A stretch of 9,038 nt of DNA from the NCBI GenBank assembly GCA_003509845.1, contig DOMR01000212.1:1-9038 (forward strand), given 5' to 3'. Both the position numbers and the translations under genes were made by a program. The first letter of the stretch is position 1; every line of letters begins with the position of its first letter. This document shows positions 1 through 6,641 of this stretch, one piece after another. The notes below the pieces were generated by a model, which saw nothing but the letters and a program-made list of their open reading frames with translations, did no database searches and was not told the DNA's origin. The DNA is from Chitinophagaceae bacterium. GTDB taxonomy: Bacteria > Bacteroidota > Bacteroidia > Chitinophagales > Chitinophagaceae.

Positions 1-917
1 GCACCATAGTTTCCGCCAGCCCTAAAAATTTGCGTAGGTTGATCATACCATTTTACCAATAAAGTATTGGGTTCGTGTTGTGCCCATTCAATTCCACCAT
101 GCTCTCCATACACTCTTATTTTTAAAGCATTTTCTTCACCCGCTGCTACTTGTGATGCCATTAAAACGCCTTTAGCACCATTGTCAAATTTCAACATCAC
201 GGCGCCGTCATCATCTAATAAGCGTCCTTCGACCATGGTGTTTAATTCAGCACATACATCTGTGATTTTTGCACCCGTAATATATTCAGCTAAGTGCGCA
301 GCATGTGTGCCAATGTCGCCCATCACCGAACTCTTACCTGATTTCTTTGGATCCGTTCTCCATGCTGCTTGTGCATTTCCTTCGCGTTCAGATAATTTAC
401 TTAACCAACCTTGTGGGTACTCCACCCATATTTTTCTAATTTTTCCAAACTTACCATCTTTCACCATCGCCTTAGCTTGCTTTACCATTGGGTATCCGGA
501 ATAGGTATGTGTTAAGCAAAGGGTTAAGCCGGTTTCGTCTAATTTTTGTTTTAATTGCTTTGCCTCATCTAATGAAAATGTAATTGGTTTTTCAATCACC
601 ACATGAAAGCCATATTCTAATGCCATCATCGCAGGTGCAAAGTGCGCAAAGTTGGGTGTTACAATCGTTACAAAATCGATACGTTCGTTCGCAGGCAGGT
701 TAGCTTCTTTCTTGATCATTTCATCATAAGTCAAGTAAGTCCTTTCCTTTGGTAAAAATAATGCCTCCCCAGAAGCAACGGCTATTTCAGGATTAATGCT
801 TAATGCACCTGCACTTACTTCAATTAATCCATCCATATTGGCAGCCAAACGGTGAATTGCACCTATAAAAGCGTCTTTTCCGCCTCCGACCATTCCCATG
901 CGTAATTTTCGATTCAT
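1..917 (-). CDS. Gfo/Idh/MocA family oxidoreductase, cytosolic (partial, C-terminus outside window)
   Basis: NAD(P)-dependent sugar or cyclitol dehydrogenase of the Gfo/Idh/MocA family; the substrate cannot be read from sequence. The reverse-strand frame is open from the ATG at 917 to the window edge, giving about 305 codons; homologues of this type are usually somewhat under 400 residues, so perhaps a fifth is missing. The Rossmann fold starts at once (residues 5-20, a glycine-rich GGGKDAFIG loop in place of the classic GxGxxG). The EKP motif that carries the conserved lysine is at 109-111 (K110), and the second-domain D-x-x-x-H motif is GDIGTH around 200-205 (D201, H205). There is no signal peptide, unlike the paralogue at 5012-6493. 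It is divergent from the isomerase group at 1103 and may share its promoter region. The family call is secure; the role in sugar catabolism is inferred from neighbours. Confidence 0.93.
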   Translation of the reverse strand, partial: MNRKLRMGMVGGGKDAFIGAIHRLAANMDGLIEVSAGALSINPEIAVASGEALFLPKERTYLTYDEMIKKEANLPANERIDFVTIVTPNFAHFAPAMMALEYGFHVVIEKPITFSLDEAKQLKQKLDETGLTLCLTHTYSGYPMVKQAKAMVKDGKFGKIRKIWVEYPQGWLSKLSEREGNAQAAWRTDPKKSGKSSVMGDIGTHAAHLAEYITGAKITDVCAELNTMVEGRLLDDDGAVMLKFDNGAKGVLMASQVAAGEENALKIRVYGEHGGIEWAQHEPNTLLVKWYDQPTQIFRAGGNYG

Positions 918-1102
918 ATTTGAGATTTTTAATGCTTTTGTATAATTTAAAATCCATTTTTATACGATGGATTATAACCTTAGCAATTTCCTTATAATTT
1001 CGCAAAAAACCCCCATTTTTAACTTAAAACTTTATAAAAAGCAGGAAAAAAAAATTATATTTATCAAGTCATAAATTCTAGGAACTTATATAATATTTTG
1101 TA
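918..1102. promoter_or_regulatory. divergent intergenic region, probable promoters for both flanking genes
   Basis: These 185 very AT-rich bases lie between two divergent sugar-enzyme genes, so promoters in both directions must be here or very close. I could not find a full match to the Bacteroidota -7/-33 consensus (TAnnTTTG and TTTG) in either direction, nor an obvious operator palindrome. No purine-rich Shine-Dalgarno site precedes either ATG, which is normal in this phylum. The call rests on gene arrangement alone. Confidence 0.4.
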
Positions 1103-2008
1103 ATGTCATCTAATGTGAATAGGCGTCAAATTTTAAAACAAGTAATCGCTGGTTCTGCTGCTTTGGCAACAGGCGTTGTGGTTCCTTCAAATTTAATTGC
1201 ATCCGTGAAACAAGGACTTCAAAACGATAACGAACCCCTTTCTTTAAAAGGAAAAATCAACCATTCTGCTTGTAGATGGTGTTATAGTCAATATCCGATT
1301 ACAGAATTAGCTAAAAATTTCAAAGCAATGGGCATGGTAGGGATGGATTTGGTAGGCCCTTCCGAATGGCATGTGCTCAAGGAAAATAATTTAGTGTCCA
1401 CCATGTGCAACGGTGCTGAGATCAGTTTGACCAAAGGATTTAATGACCCAAGTTATCATGATACCTTGGTGAAGAATTATACGGATCATATTAACTATGT
1501 TGCTGATGCAGGGTATACCAATTTAATTTGTTTTTCAGGAAATAGAAAGGGCATGGATGATGAAACTGGATTAAACAACTGTGCGACTGGATTAAAAAAG
1601 ATAATGGCCTTGGCTGAAAAAAGAGGGATCATGATTCAGATGGAGTTATTAAATTCGAAAATAGATCACAAAGATTATATGTGCGATAGATCCGTTTGGG
1701 GTGTTGAATTATGTAAACGAATAGGGTCGCCTAATTTTAAATTGCTGTTTGATATTTATCATATGCAAATTGATGAAGGAGATGTTATACGTACCATTAA
1801 TGCAAATCATGAATATTATGGACACTACCATACAGGTGGGGTGCCAGGTCGTAATGAAATTGATGAGCGTCAGGAATTATATTATCCTGCAATAATGCGT
1901 GCGATTGTTGCCACTGGATTTAAGGGTTATGTGGCGCAAGAATTTATTCCTGCAGATAAAGATCCAATGGCATCACTTAAAAAGGCTATTGAAATTTGTG
2001 ATATTTAA
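1103..2008 (+). CDS. Tat-exported hydroxypyruvate-isomerase-like sugar isomerase (TIM barrel)
   Basis: Xylose-isomerase-like TIM-barrel protein (AP_endonuc_2 fold), closest in motif pattern to hydroxypyruvate isomerases (Hyi). The first 25-35 residues form a twin-arginine signal: NRRQILK at 6-12, then a hydrophobic stretch to about 28, so the mature enzyme should be periplasmic or membrane-anchored by an uncleaved signal. The barrel runs from about 50 to the end. Probable metal ligands by analogy with E. coli Hyi are E181 (in MELLNS), D217 (in LFDIYH) and E280 (in VAQEF). The fourth position, glutamine in E. coli Hyi, is H243 here (HYHTGG). The segment HTGGVPGRNEID at 243-254 matches the family's substrate-side loop. 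The real substrate may be a keto-sugar rather than hydroxypyruvate, because classic Hyi is cytosolic. The next gene starts 30 bases downstream, so the two are probably co-transcribed. Confidence 0.9.
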   Translation: MSSNVNRRQILKQVIAGSAALATGVVVPSNLIASVKQGLQNDNEPLSLKGKINHSACRWCYSQYPITELAKNFKAMGMVGMDLVGPSEWHVLKENNLVSTMCNGAEISLTKGFNDPSYHDTLVKNYTDHINYVADAGYTNLICFSGNRKGMDDETGLNNCATGLKKIMALAEKRGIMIQMELLNSKIDHKDYMCDRSVWGVELCKRIGSPNFKLLFDIYHMQIDEGDVIRTINANHEYYGHYHTGGVPGRNEIDERQELYYPAIMRAIVATGFKGYVAQEFIPADKDPMASLKKAIEICDI

Positions 2009-2038
2009 AAATAATTAACGCGATTAAATTTATATTTT

Positions 2039-2620
2039 ATGATGAACAGACGTGAAGCATTATCAAGAGTAGCCATTATTATGGGTGGAACCGTTTTAGG
2101 CGCGGAAGCATTTTTATCAGGATGTACCACTGCGAAAACAGGATTGGTATTTTCTGCAGAAGACATTGCATTCTTAAATGAAGTAGGAGAAGTAATTATT
2201 CCTGCAACCAATACCCCTGGTGCTAAGGAAGCTAAGGTGGGTGAGTTTATGTCAGTGATGGTGCGCGATTGTTATGATGAAAAAAATCAAAACATTTTCA
2301 TGGAAGGGATGCGTGAATTACAGTTTAAGGAAGCCAAAGCAAAAATTGGCAAGTCCTTTATGGAAGCTAACGCACAAGAGCGCCATGATTTAATTAGTGC
2401 GCTTGACAAGGAAGTGCAAGCAAATAAAGAAGCTAAAAAAGCAAATCCGGATAAAAAATCAACAAACGATAAACATTATTTTACCATGATGAAGGAGTTA
2501 ACCCTTACTGGATTTTTCACTTCAGAAGTAGGGGCAACAAAAGCGCTTCGTTATGTGGCTATTCCTGGAAGATACGAGGGCTGTGTGCCATATGCTAAAG
2601 GAGATAAGGCTTGGGCGTAG
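2039..2620 (+). CDS. gluconate 2-dehydrogenase subunit 3 family protein, Tat/lipoprotein signal
   Basis: Small non-catalytic subunit of the Gluconate_2-dh3 family, which in known complexes (gluconate 2-dehydrogenase, glucoside 3-dehydrogenase) accompanies a GMC-type FAD catalytic subunit. Residues 3-8 are NRREAL, a twin-arginine motif, followed by a hydrophobic stretch and a lipobox LSGC with Cys29, so it is probably a Tat-exported lipoprotein. Family signatures are clear: IIPATNTPGA at 53-62, TGFFTSEVGATKALRY at 157-172, and PGRYEGCVPY at 176-185 near the C-terminus. A lysine-rich stretch (about 124-145) interrupts the helical middle. The start has two consecutive ATGs (2039 and 2042); either is possible. 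It follows the hydroxypyruvate-isomerase-like gene by 30 bases and is probably in its operon. No GMC partner gene lies beside it, which is unusual. The family call is strong; the partner and substrate are unknown. Confidence 0.92.
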   Translation: MMNRREALSRVAIIMGGTVLGAEAFLSGCTTAKTGLVFSAEDIAFLNEVGEVIIPATNTPGAKEAKVGEFMSVMVRDCYDEKNQNIFMEGMRELQFKEAKAKIGKSFMEANAQERHDLISALDKEVQANKEAKKANPDKKSTNDKHYFTMMKELTLTGFFTSEVGATKALRYVAIPGRYEGCVPYAKGDKAWA

Positions 2621-2737
2621 TATTTTACTATGCCAGCTATTTAGCTAAATGATTTAAGCGATTTATATTTTCATTAAGTTTTCATTAGGGTTTAATAACA
2701 TTTATAACAAGAATCAATTACCATTTTAATTTATTAC
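2621..2737 (+). promoter_or_regulatory. 117-base AT-rich gap, possible internal promoter
   Basis: The gap before the second isomerase gene is much longer than the 30 bases separating the previous pair, so a separate promoter or processing site is plausible. It holds a short direct repeat, TTTTCATTA at 2668-2676 and again at 2679-2687, spaced 11 bases apart (about one helical turn). No strong hairpin with a U tract is visible, so read-through from upstream is also possible. In such AT-rich DNA the repeat may be chance. Confidence 0.25.
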
Positions 2738-3598
2738 ATGTCAAATTCAAGAAGAAGTTTTTTACGCAACACCGCATTGGCTAGTTTAGCGTTGGGTAAC
2801 CCATTTAATAAGGAGCTGTTTGCCATGGCGCAAAAGAAAAATAAGTTTGGAATTCAGTTGTGGACTGTCAAGGAGGCCTTGGCTAAAGATCCATTAGGGG
2901 TGTTGAAACATTTATCCAATTGTGGGTACAAACAAATTGAAAGTTTTGAGGGCGCTAAGGGTATTTTCTGGGGTATGAAAAATACAGAGTTCAAAAAACA
3001 ATTGGGTGATATGGAGATGAACATCATTGCCTCACATTGTGATATTAATAAGGATTTTGAACGCAAGGCTGCGGAAGCAGGTGAAATTGGAATGAAATAT
3101 TTAATATGTCCACATATTGGAGCTCAAAAATCCATTGATGACTATAAGCGCTTTGCTGATCAGTTTAATAAGTGTGGTGAAATAGCGAATAAGAACGGCA
3201 TTCGTTTTGCCTACCATAATCATGACTATTCTTTTAAAGCAATGGCCGGTGGAATGCCACAGGACGTATTAATGAATGCAACAGATGCTAATTTGGTAGA
3301 TTTTGAAATGGACATTTATTGGGTAGTAGCAGCTGGCGCCGATCCTATAACTTATTTAAAAAAATATCCAAATCGTTTTAAATTATGCCATGTGAAGGAT
3401 TTGATAAAAACACCCACTGGGCATGAGTCATGTATCTTAGGCAAAGGAACGATTGATTTTAAAAATATTTTATATGTAGGTGCGCAAAATGGCTTAAAAT
3501 TTCACATCATTGAACAAGAAGCCTATACCGGAACCACTGAATTAGATTGCGCTAAAGAAAACGCAATTGTGTTAAACAATTTAGATTGGAGAGCATAA
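2738..3598 (+). CDS. Tat-exported sugar phosphate isomerase/epimerase family protein (TIM barrel)
   Basis: Second xylose-isomerase-like TIM-barrel protein, distinct in subfamily from the one at 1103-2008. A twin-arginine signal opens the protein (SRRSFLR at 4-10, hydrophobic to about 20), with a plausible cleavage after AMA at 29-31, so the mature enzyme should be periplasmic. The barrel starts with FGIQLWTVKEAL (37-48). Metal and substrate residues expected for the family are visible: YHNHDY at 159-164, FEMDIYW at 189-195 (E190, D192), CHVKD at 217-221 (H218) and IIEQE at 257-261 (E259). LGKGTIDF at 234-241 is the usual loop before the last strands. Related proteins act as epimerases, isomerases or dehydratases on sugars and inositols, and some act on 3-keto-glycosides; the reaction here is unknown. 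The stop is followed at 49 bases by a strong hairpin terminator. Confidence 0.9.
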   Translation: MSNSRRSFLRNTALASLALGNPFNKELFAMAQKKNKFGIQLWTVKEALAKDPLGVLKHLSNCGYKQIESFEGAKGIFWGMKNTEFKKQLGDMEMNIIASHCDINKDFERKAAEAGEIGMKYLICPHIGAQKSIDDYKRFADQFNKCGEIANKNGIRFAYHNHDYSFKAMAGGMPQDVLMNATDANLVDFEMDIYWVVAAGADPITYLKKYPNRFKLCHVKDLIKTPTGHESCILGKGTIDFKNILYVGAQNGLKFHIIEQEAYTGTTELDCAKENAIVLNNLDWRA

Positions 3599-3646
3599 AT
3601 TTAAATACTTTAATTGCGAAAAATATTTAACGCTTTATATAAAACT

Positions 3647-3680
3647 ACAAAGGCCCCCCGATTCATCGGGGGGCCTTTGT
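3647..3680. terminator. GC-rich hairpin terminator between convergent genes
   Basis: Two perfectly complementary 16-base arms, 3647-3662 and 3665-3680, enclose two bases; in practice the stem is about 14 pairs with a six-base loop. The core is six G:C pairs (CCCCCC/GGGGGG) flanked by GGCC and an ACAAA/TTTGT base. It lies 49 bases after the stop of the rightward isomerase gene and 32 bases past the 3' end of the leftward aminotransferase gene. It is symmetric and probably acts both ways. Downstream T-runs are weak: TTT within the right arm for rightward transcripts, and TTTT after a short TAG for leftward ones. Confidence 0.85.
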
Positions 3681-3711
3681 GCTAATAGATGATTTAGTTA
3701 TTTTAACAGCA

Positions 3712-4872
3712 TTAAATCCTGTTTTGTTTTTTTAATTCAGACAAGGCATTGTATAGCGTATCTAAATTTTCAATGGTATTAAATGCATTGATCGAATAGC
3801 GCATATACACATCATTCTCCTGACGCATGATTGGAATTTCAATTTTGTATTCGGTGAATAATGTCCTTTGTAATATTTCTGGTTCCTTGGTTTTGATTGG
3901 GATACTAATCATTTGCCCAATCCATTCATTGGTTAAAGGACTAATGGGGCTTGATCCTAGTAAATCATAAAAGCGTTGCGCGTTGGCAAGCACCATGTCA
4001 TGACATTCATTACGAACAGTGATCCAATCATTTTCAGCCATAAATTGTATACAAGCGGGCACTGTTAAAAATGCAGAAAAGTCGCGTGTGCCAATCATTT
4101 GGTGGTAATCCAAATAGTGTGAATGAGAAGGTTTTAATGCTTTGTATCCCCAACTTACAATTAGCGGATCGCAAAGATGCTGTACTGATTTGTGTGCATA
4201 TAAAAAACTACATCCTTTGGGCGCCATCATCCATTTATGACATGCACCCGTATAAAAATCAGCTTGTAGTTCCGCTAAATTTAATGGAATATGTCCTGGC
4301 ACATGCGCGCCATCGACAATGGTAATCAATCCTTTTGATTTTGCTATTTCGCAAACTTCTTTTACTGGAAAAATTAATCCAGTCGAACTAGTTATTTGAC
4401 TAATAAATATCGCTTTTGTATTTGCAGTCACACCTTCAAAAAAATCAGCTATGAATTTTTCTTTAGTTGTTATGGGCAAATTAATTTTTTGACGACGATA
4501 CCTGGCACCCGCTTTTTCACAATAAAAATTCCAAGTCCGATCGCAGGCACCATATTCAATGTCCGTGGTTAATATTTCATCCCCCGCTTTTAAAGGAAAA
4601 TTTTTTGCAATCAGGTTAACGGCAAAAGAAGGATTAGTAACATACACCAAATCATCTTGATCCGCACAGCCAATATATTTTGCTAAAGCAGCTCTTGATG
4701 CTGCTAAATAGTTGACGCCATCAAAGGCAATAAACTGAACAGGTTCGGATTCCAATACTCTTTGCCAATGTTGGTAATTTTCAAATATAGGCTTGGGTGT
4801 TGCGCCAAAGGAACCAAAATTTAAAAATGTGATTGCTGGGTTTAATAAAAATTGATCTTGAAATTTTTTCAT
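3712..4872 (-). CDS. class V aminotransferase-fold PLP enzyme, isopenicillin-N epimerase-like
   Basis: Pyridoxal-phosphate enzyme of fold type I, class V (cysteine desulfurase / isopenicillin-N epimerase group). I prefer the ATG at 4872 (386 residues, starting MKKFQDQF). The frame can extend ten codons to a TTG at 4902, but the family's first strand, FLNFGSFG, begins only 16 residues after the ATG. Numbered from that ATG: the cofactor aspartate is D187 with H190 (VDGAHVPGH), the Schiff-base lysine is K213 (CHKW), GTRD at 261-264 is the phosphate/substrate loop, and R358 (MRYSINAFNT) should bind a substrate carboxylate. No signal peptide is seen, so it is cytosolic. Members labelled CefD-like act as amino-acid epimerases, desulfurases or lyases. 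No beta-lactam or peptide synthetase genes are nearby, so antibiotic synthesis is unlikely. It is separately transcribed from the gene upstream, which has its own terminator. Confidence 0.88.
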   Translation of the reverse strand: MKKFQDQFLLNPAITFLNFGSFGATPKPIFENYQHWQRVLESEPVQFIAFDGVNYLAASRAALAKYIGCADQDDLVYVTNPSFAVNLIAKNFPLKAGDEILTTDIEYGACDRTWNFYCEKAGARYRRQKINLPITTKEKFIADFFEGVTANTKAIFISQITSSTGLIFPVKEVCEIAKSKGLITIVDGAHVPGHIPLNLAELQADFYTGACHKWMMAPKGCSFLYAHKSVQHLCDPLIVSWGYKALKPSHSHYLDYHQMIGTRDFSAFLTVPACIQFMAENDWITVRNECHDMVLANAQRFYDLLGSSPISPLTNEWIGQMISIPIKTKEPEILQRTLFTEYKIEIPIMRQENDVYMRYSINAFNTIENLDTLYNALSELKKQNRI

Positions 4873-4957
4873 AAATATAAAATTTAAAAGATAATCGCGC
4901 AATGTATTGAAGGCGGTACAACAAAGAAGGATAAAGTTACCACTTAATCAGGGACAT

Positions 4958-4995
4958 AAAAAAACCCTTCCACTCATTTATTGTGAAAGGGTTTT
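4958..4995 (-). terminator. intrinsic terminator of the leftward Gfo/Idh/MocA gene
   Basis: Arms 4961-4973 and 4983-4995 pair over 13 positions with one C/A mismatch and a nine-base loop. Read on the minus strand, the hairpin starts 17 bases after the stop codon at 5012 and ends in seven T residues (complement of the A run 4958-4964), the classic rho-independent layout. It separates this gene from the aminotransferase downstream, so the two are probably not co-transcribed by default. Confidence 0.85.
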
Positions 4996-5011
4996 AAGTA
5001 AGGCGATTTAA

Positions 5012-6493
5012 TTATATACCCAAACTCCAACCATCACGATATGTTCGTTTAACGAATTGATTTGCTTCGTCAAAGTTGGTGATCTTCATATTTGGTCCAT
5101 CCCATAATAATTGAACGTTACGTCCTGGATAAATTATTTTTCCTTTTGCAGTTTTTTCTTGTGCTTTGATATCATAGCTACGAATGGCTAAATTACCCAT
5201 TAATACAGATTCAGTTAATGGCCCAGCGATATCAAAATTAGAACTTAAGTTTTTAGCTAAATCACTTCCAGGCCCAGCGATACATGCTTCTACCCATGCA
5301 GCATAGTGACCTTCAGCACCACCTTTTACTAAATCAACGGTACTTGGAACTGTGGTTGTTTTTGTCAAACTAGTAGGTAATAATTGTGGATTCACACCAT
5401 AAGTGCCTGCCATCATCTTGCCTTTAGTTCCTTCAAAAATGATACCGTTGCCGCCATCACCCATTTGTTCGTTGGGTCCTAATTCAGGAGGTCTTTCTGG
5501 TTGTATACCACCATCCATCCAATGTAATTTAATTTCAGTCTCCTTGTTTTTACCCTTATGCTTATTGAATGGTCCTCTGAAAGTTAAAATAATGTGTGAT
5601 CCCATTGGCGGACTATCTGGTGCATCCAATTTTTGCCAAGGTGCAGTGTATCTTGTTGCAATACTACATTCAGCTGCCACTGGATAACCCAAACCTAATA
5701 CTGCAAAACCTGGTGCCATAATATGACAAGCCATATCACCCAATGCGCCGGTTCCGTAATCCCACCAGCCTCTCCAGTTAAATGGCAGTATACCATCGAA
5801 GTAATCTTTTTTAGGAGCAGTACCTAACCATAAATCAAAATCTAATTCAGCAGGAATCGAAGAAGGCGCTGCAGGGCGAATTGCGCCTTGTGGCCATACT
5901 GGACGATCCGTGTAACAATAAATCGTATGAACGTCTCCAATTAAACCAGCATTATACCAATCCTGTAACTTACGTACACCATCACCTGATGCACCTTGGT
6001 TACCCATTTGTGTAACTACATTATGTTTTCTTGCAGCTTCGGTCATCATCCTTGCTTCATAAATATCATGTGCAATTGGTTTTTGAACATAAACGTGTTT
6101 GCCTAATTGCATTGCAGCCATTGCTTGAACTGCGTGCATATGATCAGGAGTAGATACAGAACATGCATCAAAATATTTGTGCTCCTTATCTAACATCTCT
6201 CTGTAATCCTTATAGTATTTTGCTTTAGGATAGCGTTGGCGACTTTTTACAGCTTGTCTGTCATCTACATCACACAAAAATGCGATATCTGCTTTTCCAG
6301 AATTGTAAAAATTGAATAAATCGCTTTCGCCTTTCCCACCGGATCCGATTCCGGCAACTTGCAATTTATCACTTGGCGCAGTAAAACCTTTTCCTCCTAA
6401 TACGTGTCTTGGTACAATATAGAAACCACCCATGGCAAGGGCTGAGTTTCTTATGAAATCTCGACGACTGTTATTTGATTTGTTCTTGGACAT
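5012..6493 (-). CDS. Tat-exported Gfo/Idh/MocA family oxidoreductase
   Basis: Gfo/Idh/MocA oxidoreductase of the long, exported type common in Bacteroidota (493 residues against roughly 350-400 for cytosolic members). Residues 9-15 are SRRDFIR, a twin-arginine motif, with a hydrophobic segment to about 27; such enzymes fold and load NAD(P) before export. The Rossmann glycine loop is GIGSGG at 48-53 and the acidic end of the second strand is CDVDD (74-78). The usual EKP motif is QKP here (137-139, K138). The substrate domain contains WWDYGTGALGDMACH at 243-257, with D253 and H257 in the family's D-x-x-x-H pattern. A C-terminal extension after about 430 includes YPGRNVQLLWDGPNMKITN, typical of this subfamily. 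Relatives include dehydrogenases, oxidoreductases and NAD-dependent glycosidases such as family GH109, so the reaction remains open. It is divergent from the aldehyde dehydrogenase gene and has its own terminator. Confidence 0.92.
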   Translation of the reverse strand: MSKNKSNNSRRDFIRNSALAMGGFYIVPRHVLGGKGFTAPSDKLQVAGIGSGGKGESDLFNFYNSGKADIAFLCDVDDRQAVKSRQRYPKAKYYKDYREMLDKEHKYFDACSVSTPDHMHAVQAMAAMQLGKHVYVQKPIAHDIYEARMMTEAARKHNVVTQMGNQGASGDGVRKLQDWYNAGLIGDVHTIYCYTDRPVWPQGAIRPAAPSSIPAELDFDLWLGTAPKKDYFDGILPFNWRGWWDYGTGALGDMACHIMAPGFAVLGLGYPVAAECSIATRYTAPWQKLDAPDSPPMGSHIILTFRGPFNKHKGKNKETEIKLHWMDGGIQPERPPELGPNEQMGDGGNGIIFEGTKGKMMAGTYGVNPQLLPTSLTKTTTVPSTVDLVKGGAEGHYAAWVEACIAGPGSDLAKNLSSNFDIAGPLTESVLMGNLAIRSYDIKAQEKTAKGKIIYPGRNVQLLWDGPNMKITNFDEANQFVKRTYRDGWSLGI

Positions 6494-6641
6494 AGCAAAC
6501 GGTTAATGGTTATAAAATCTTATTTTTTGAGTATGTTAAATTATATAAAAATTGGGATAATTTGAAATAATTTTTACCAATGAAGTTCCCTCTTAGGTTC
6601 GTTTGCTTAATTAAGCTTAAATTGCTTCATAATTTTATGCT
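6494..6641. promoter_or_regulatory. divergent intergenic region with inverted arms and a palindrome
   Basis: This 148-base AT-rich spacer must hold promoters for both the leftward Gfo/Idh/MocA gene and the rightward aldehyde dehydrogenase gene. Two 8-base inverted arms, AGCAAACG at 6494-6501 and CGTTTGCT at 6600-6607, frame it, so each transcript direction carries CGTTTGCT before its start codon. A 12-base perfect palindrome GCTTAATTAAGC (6605-6616) overlaps a second one, TTAAGCTTAA (6611-6620), 22-37 bases before the aldehyde dehydrogenase ATG. TTCGTTTG at 6598-6605 differs at one position from the Bacteroidota -7 consensus TAnnTTTG. An operator role is a guess. Confidence 0.4.

Noticed and set aside
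67..504. Open frame of 145 codons on the plus strand
   Set aside because: It lies wholly inside the reverse-strand Gfo/Idh/MocA gene, whose motifs (EKP, D-x-x-x-H) are clear; the plus-strand product is low-complexity and resembles no family.
820..1005. 61-codon minus-strand frame covering the start of the Gfo/Idh/MocA gene
   Set aside because: It is out of frame with that gene and overlaps its glycine-rich cofactor loop; the product is lysine/arginine rich with no recognisable features.
2005..2211. Small minus-strand frame opposite the subunit 3 gene
   Set aside because: It is antisense to the well-supported signal and lipobox region and has no recognisable content.
2668..2687. Direct repeat TTTTCATTA with an 11-base period
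   Set aside because: Only two short copies in very AT-rich DNA; too likely by chance to report as a regulator site, so only mentioned within the gap entry.
4071..4325. 84-codon plus-strand frame
   Set aside because: It is antisense to the catalytic region of the PLP enzyme, including its lysine and aspartate motifs.
5403..5687. 94-codon plus-strand frame
   Set aside because: It is antisense to the substrate domain of the exported Gfo/Idh/MocA enzyme; its proline/leucine content reflects the opposite strand's codons.
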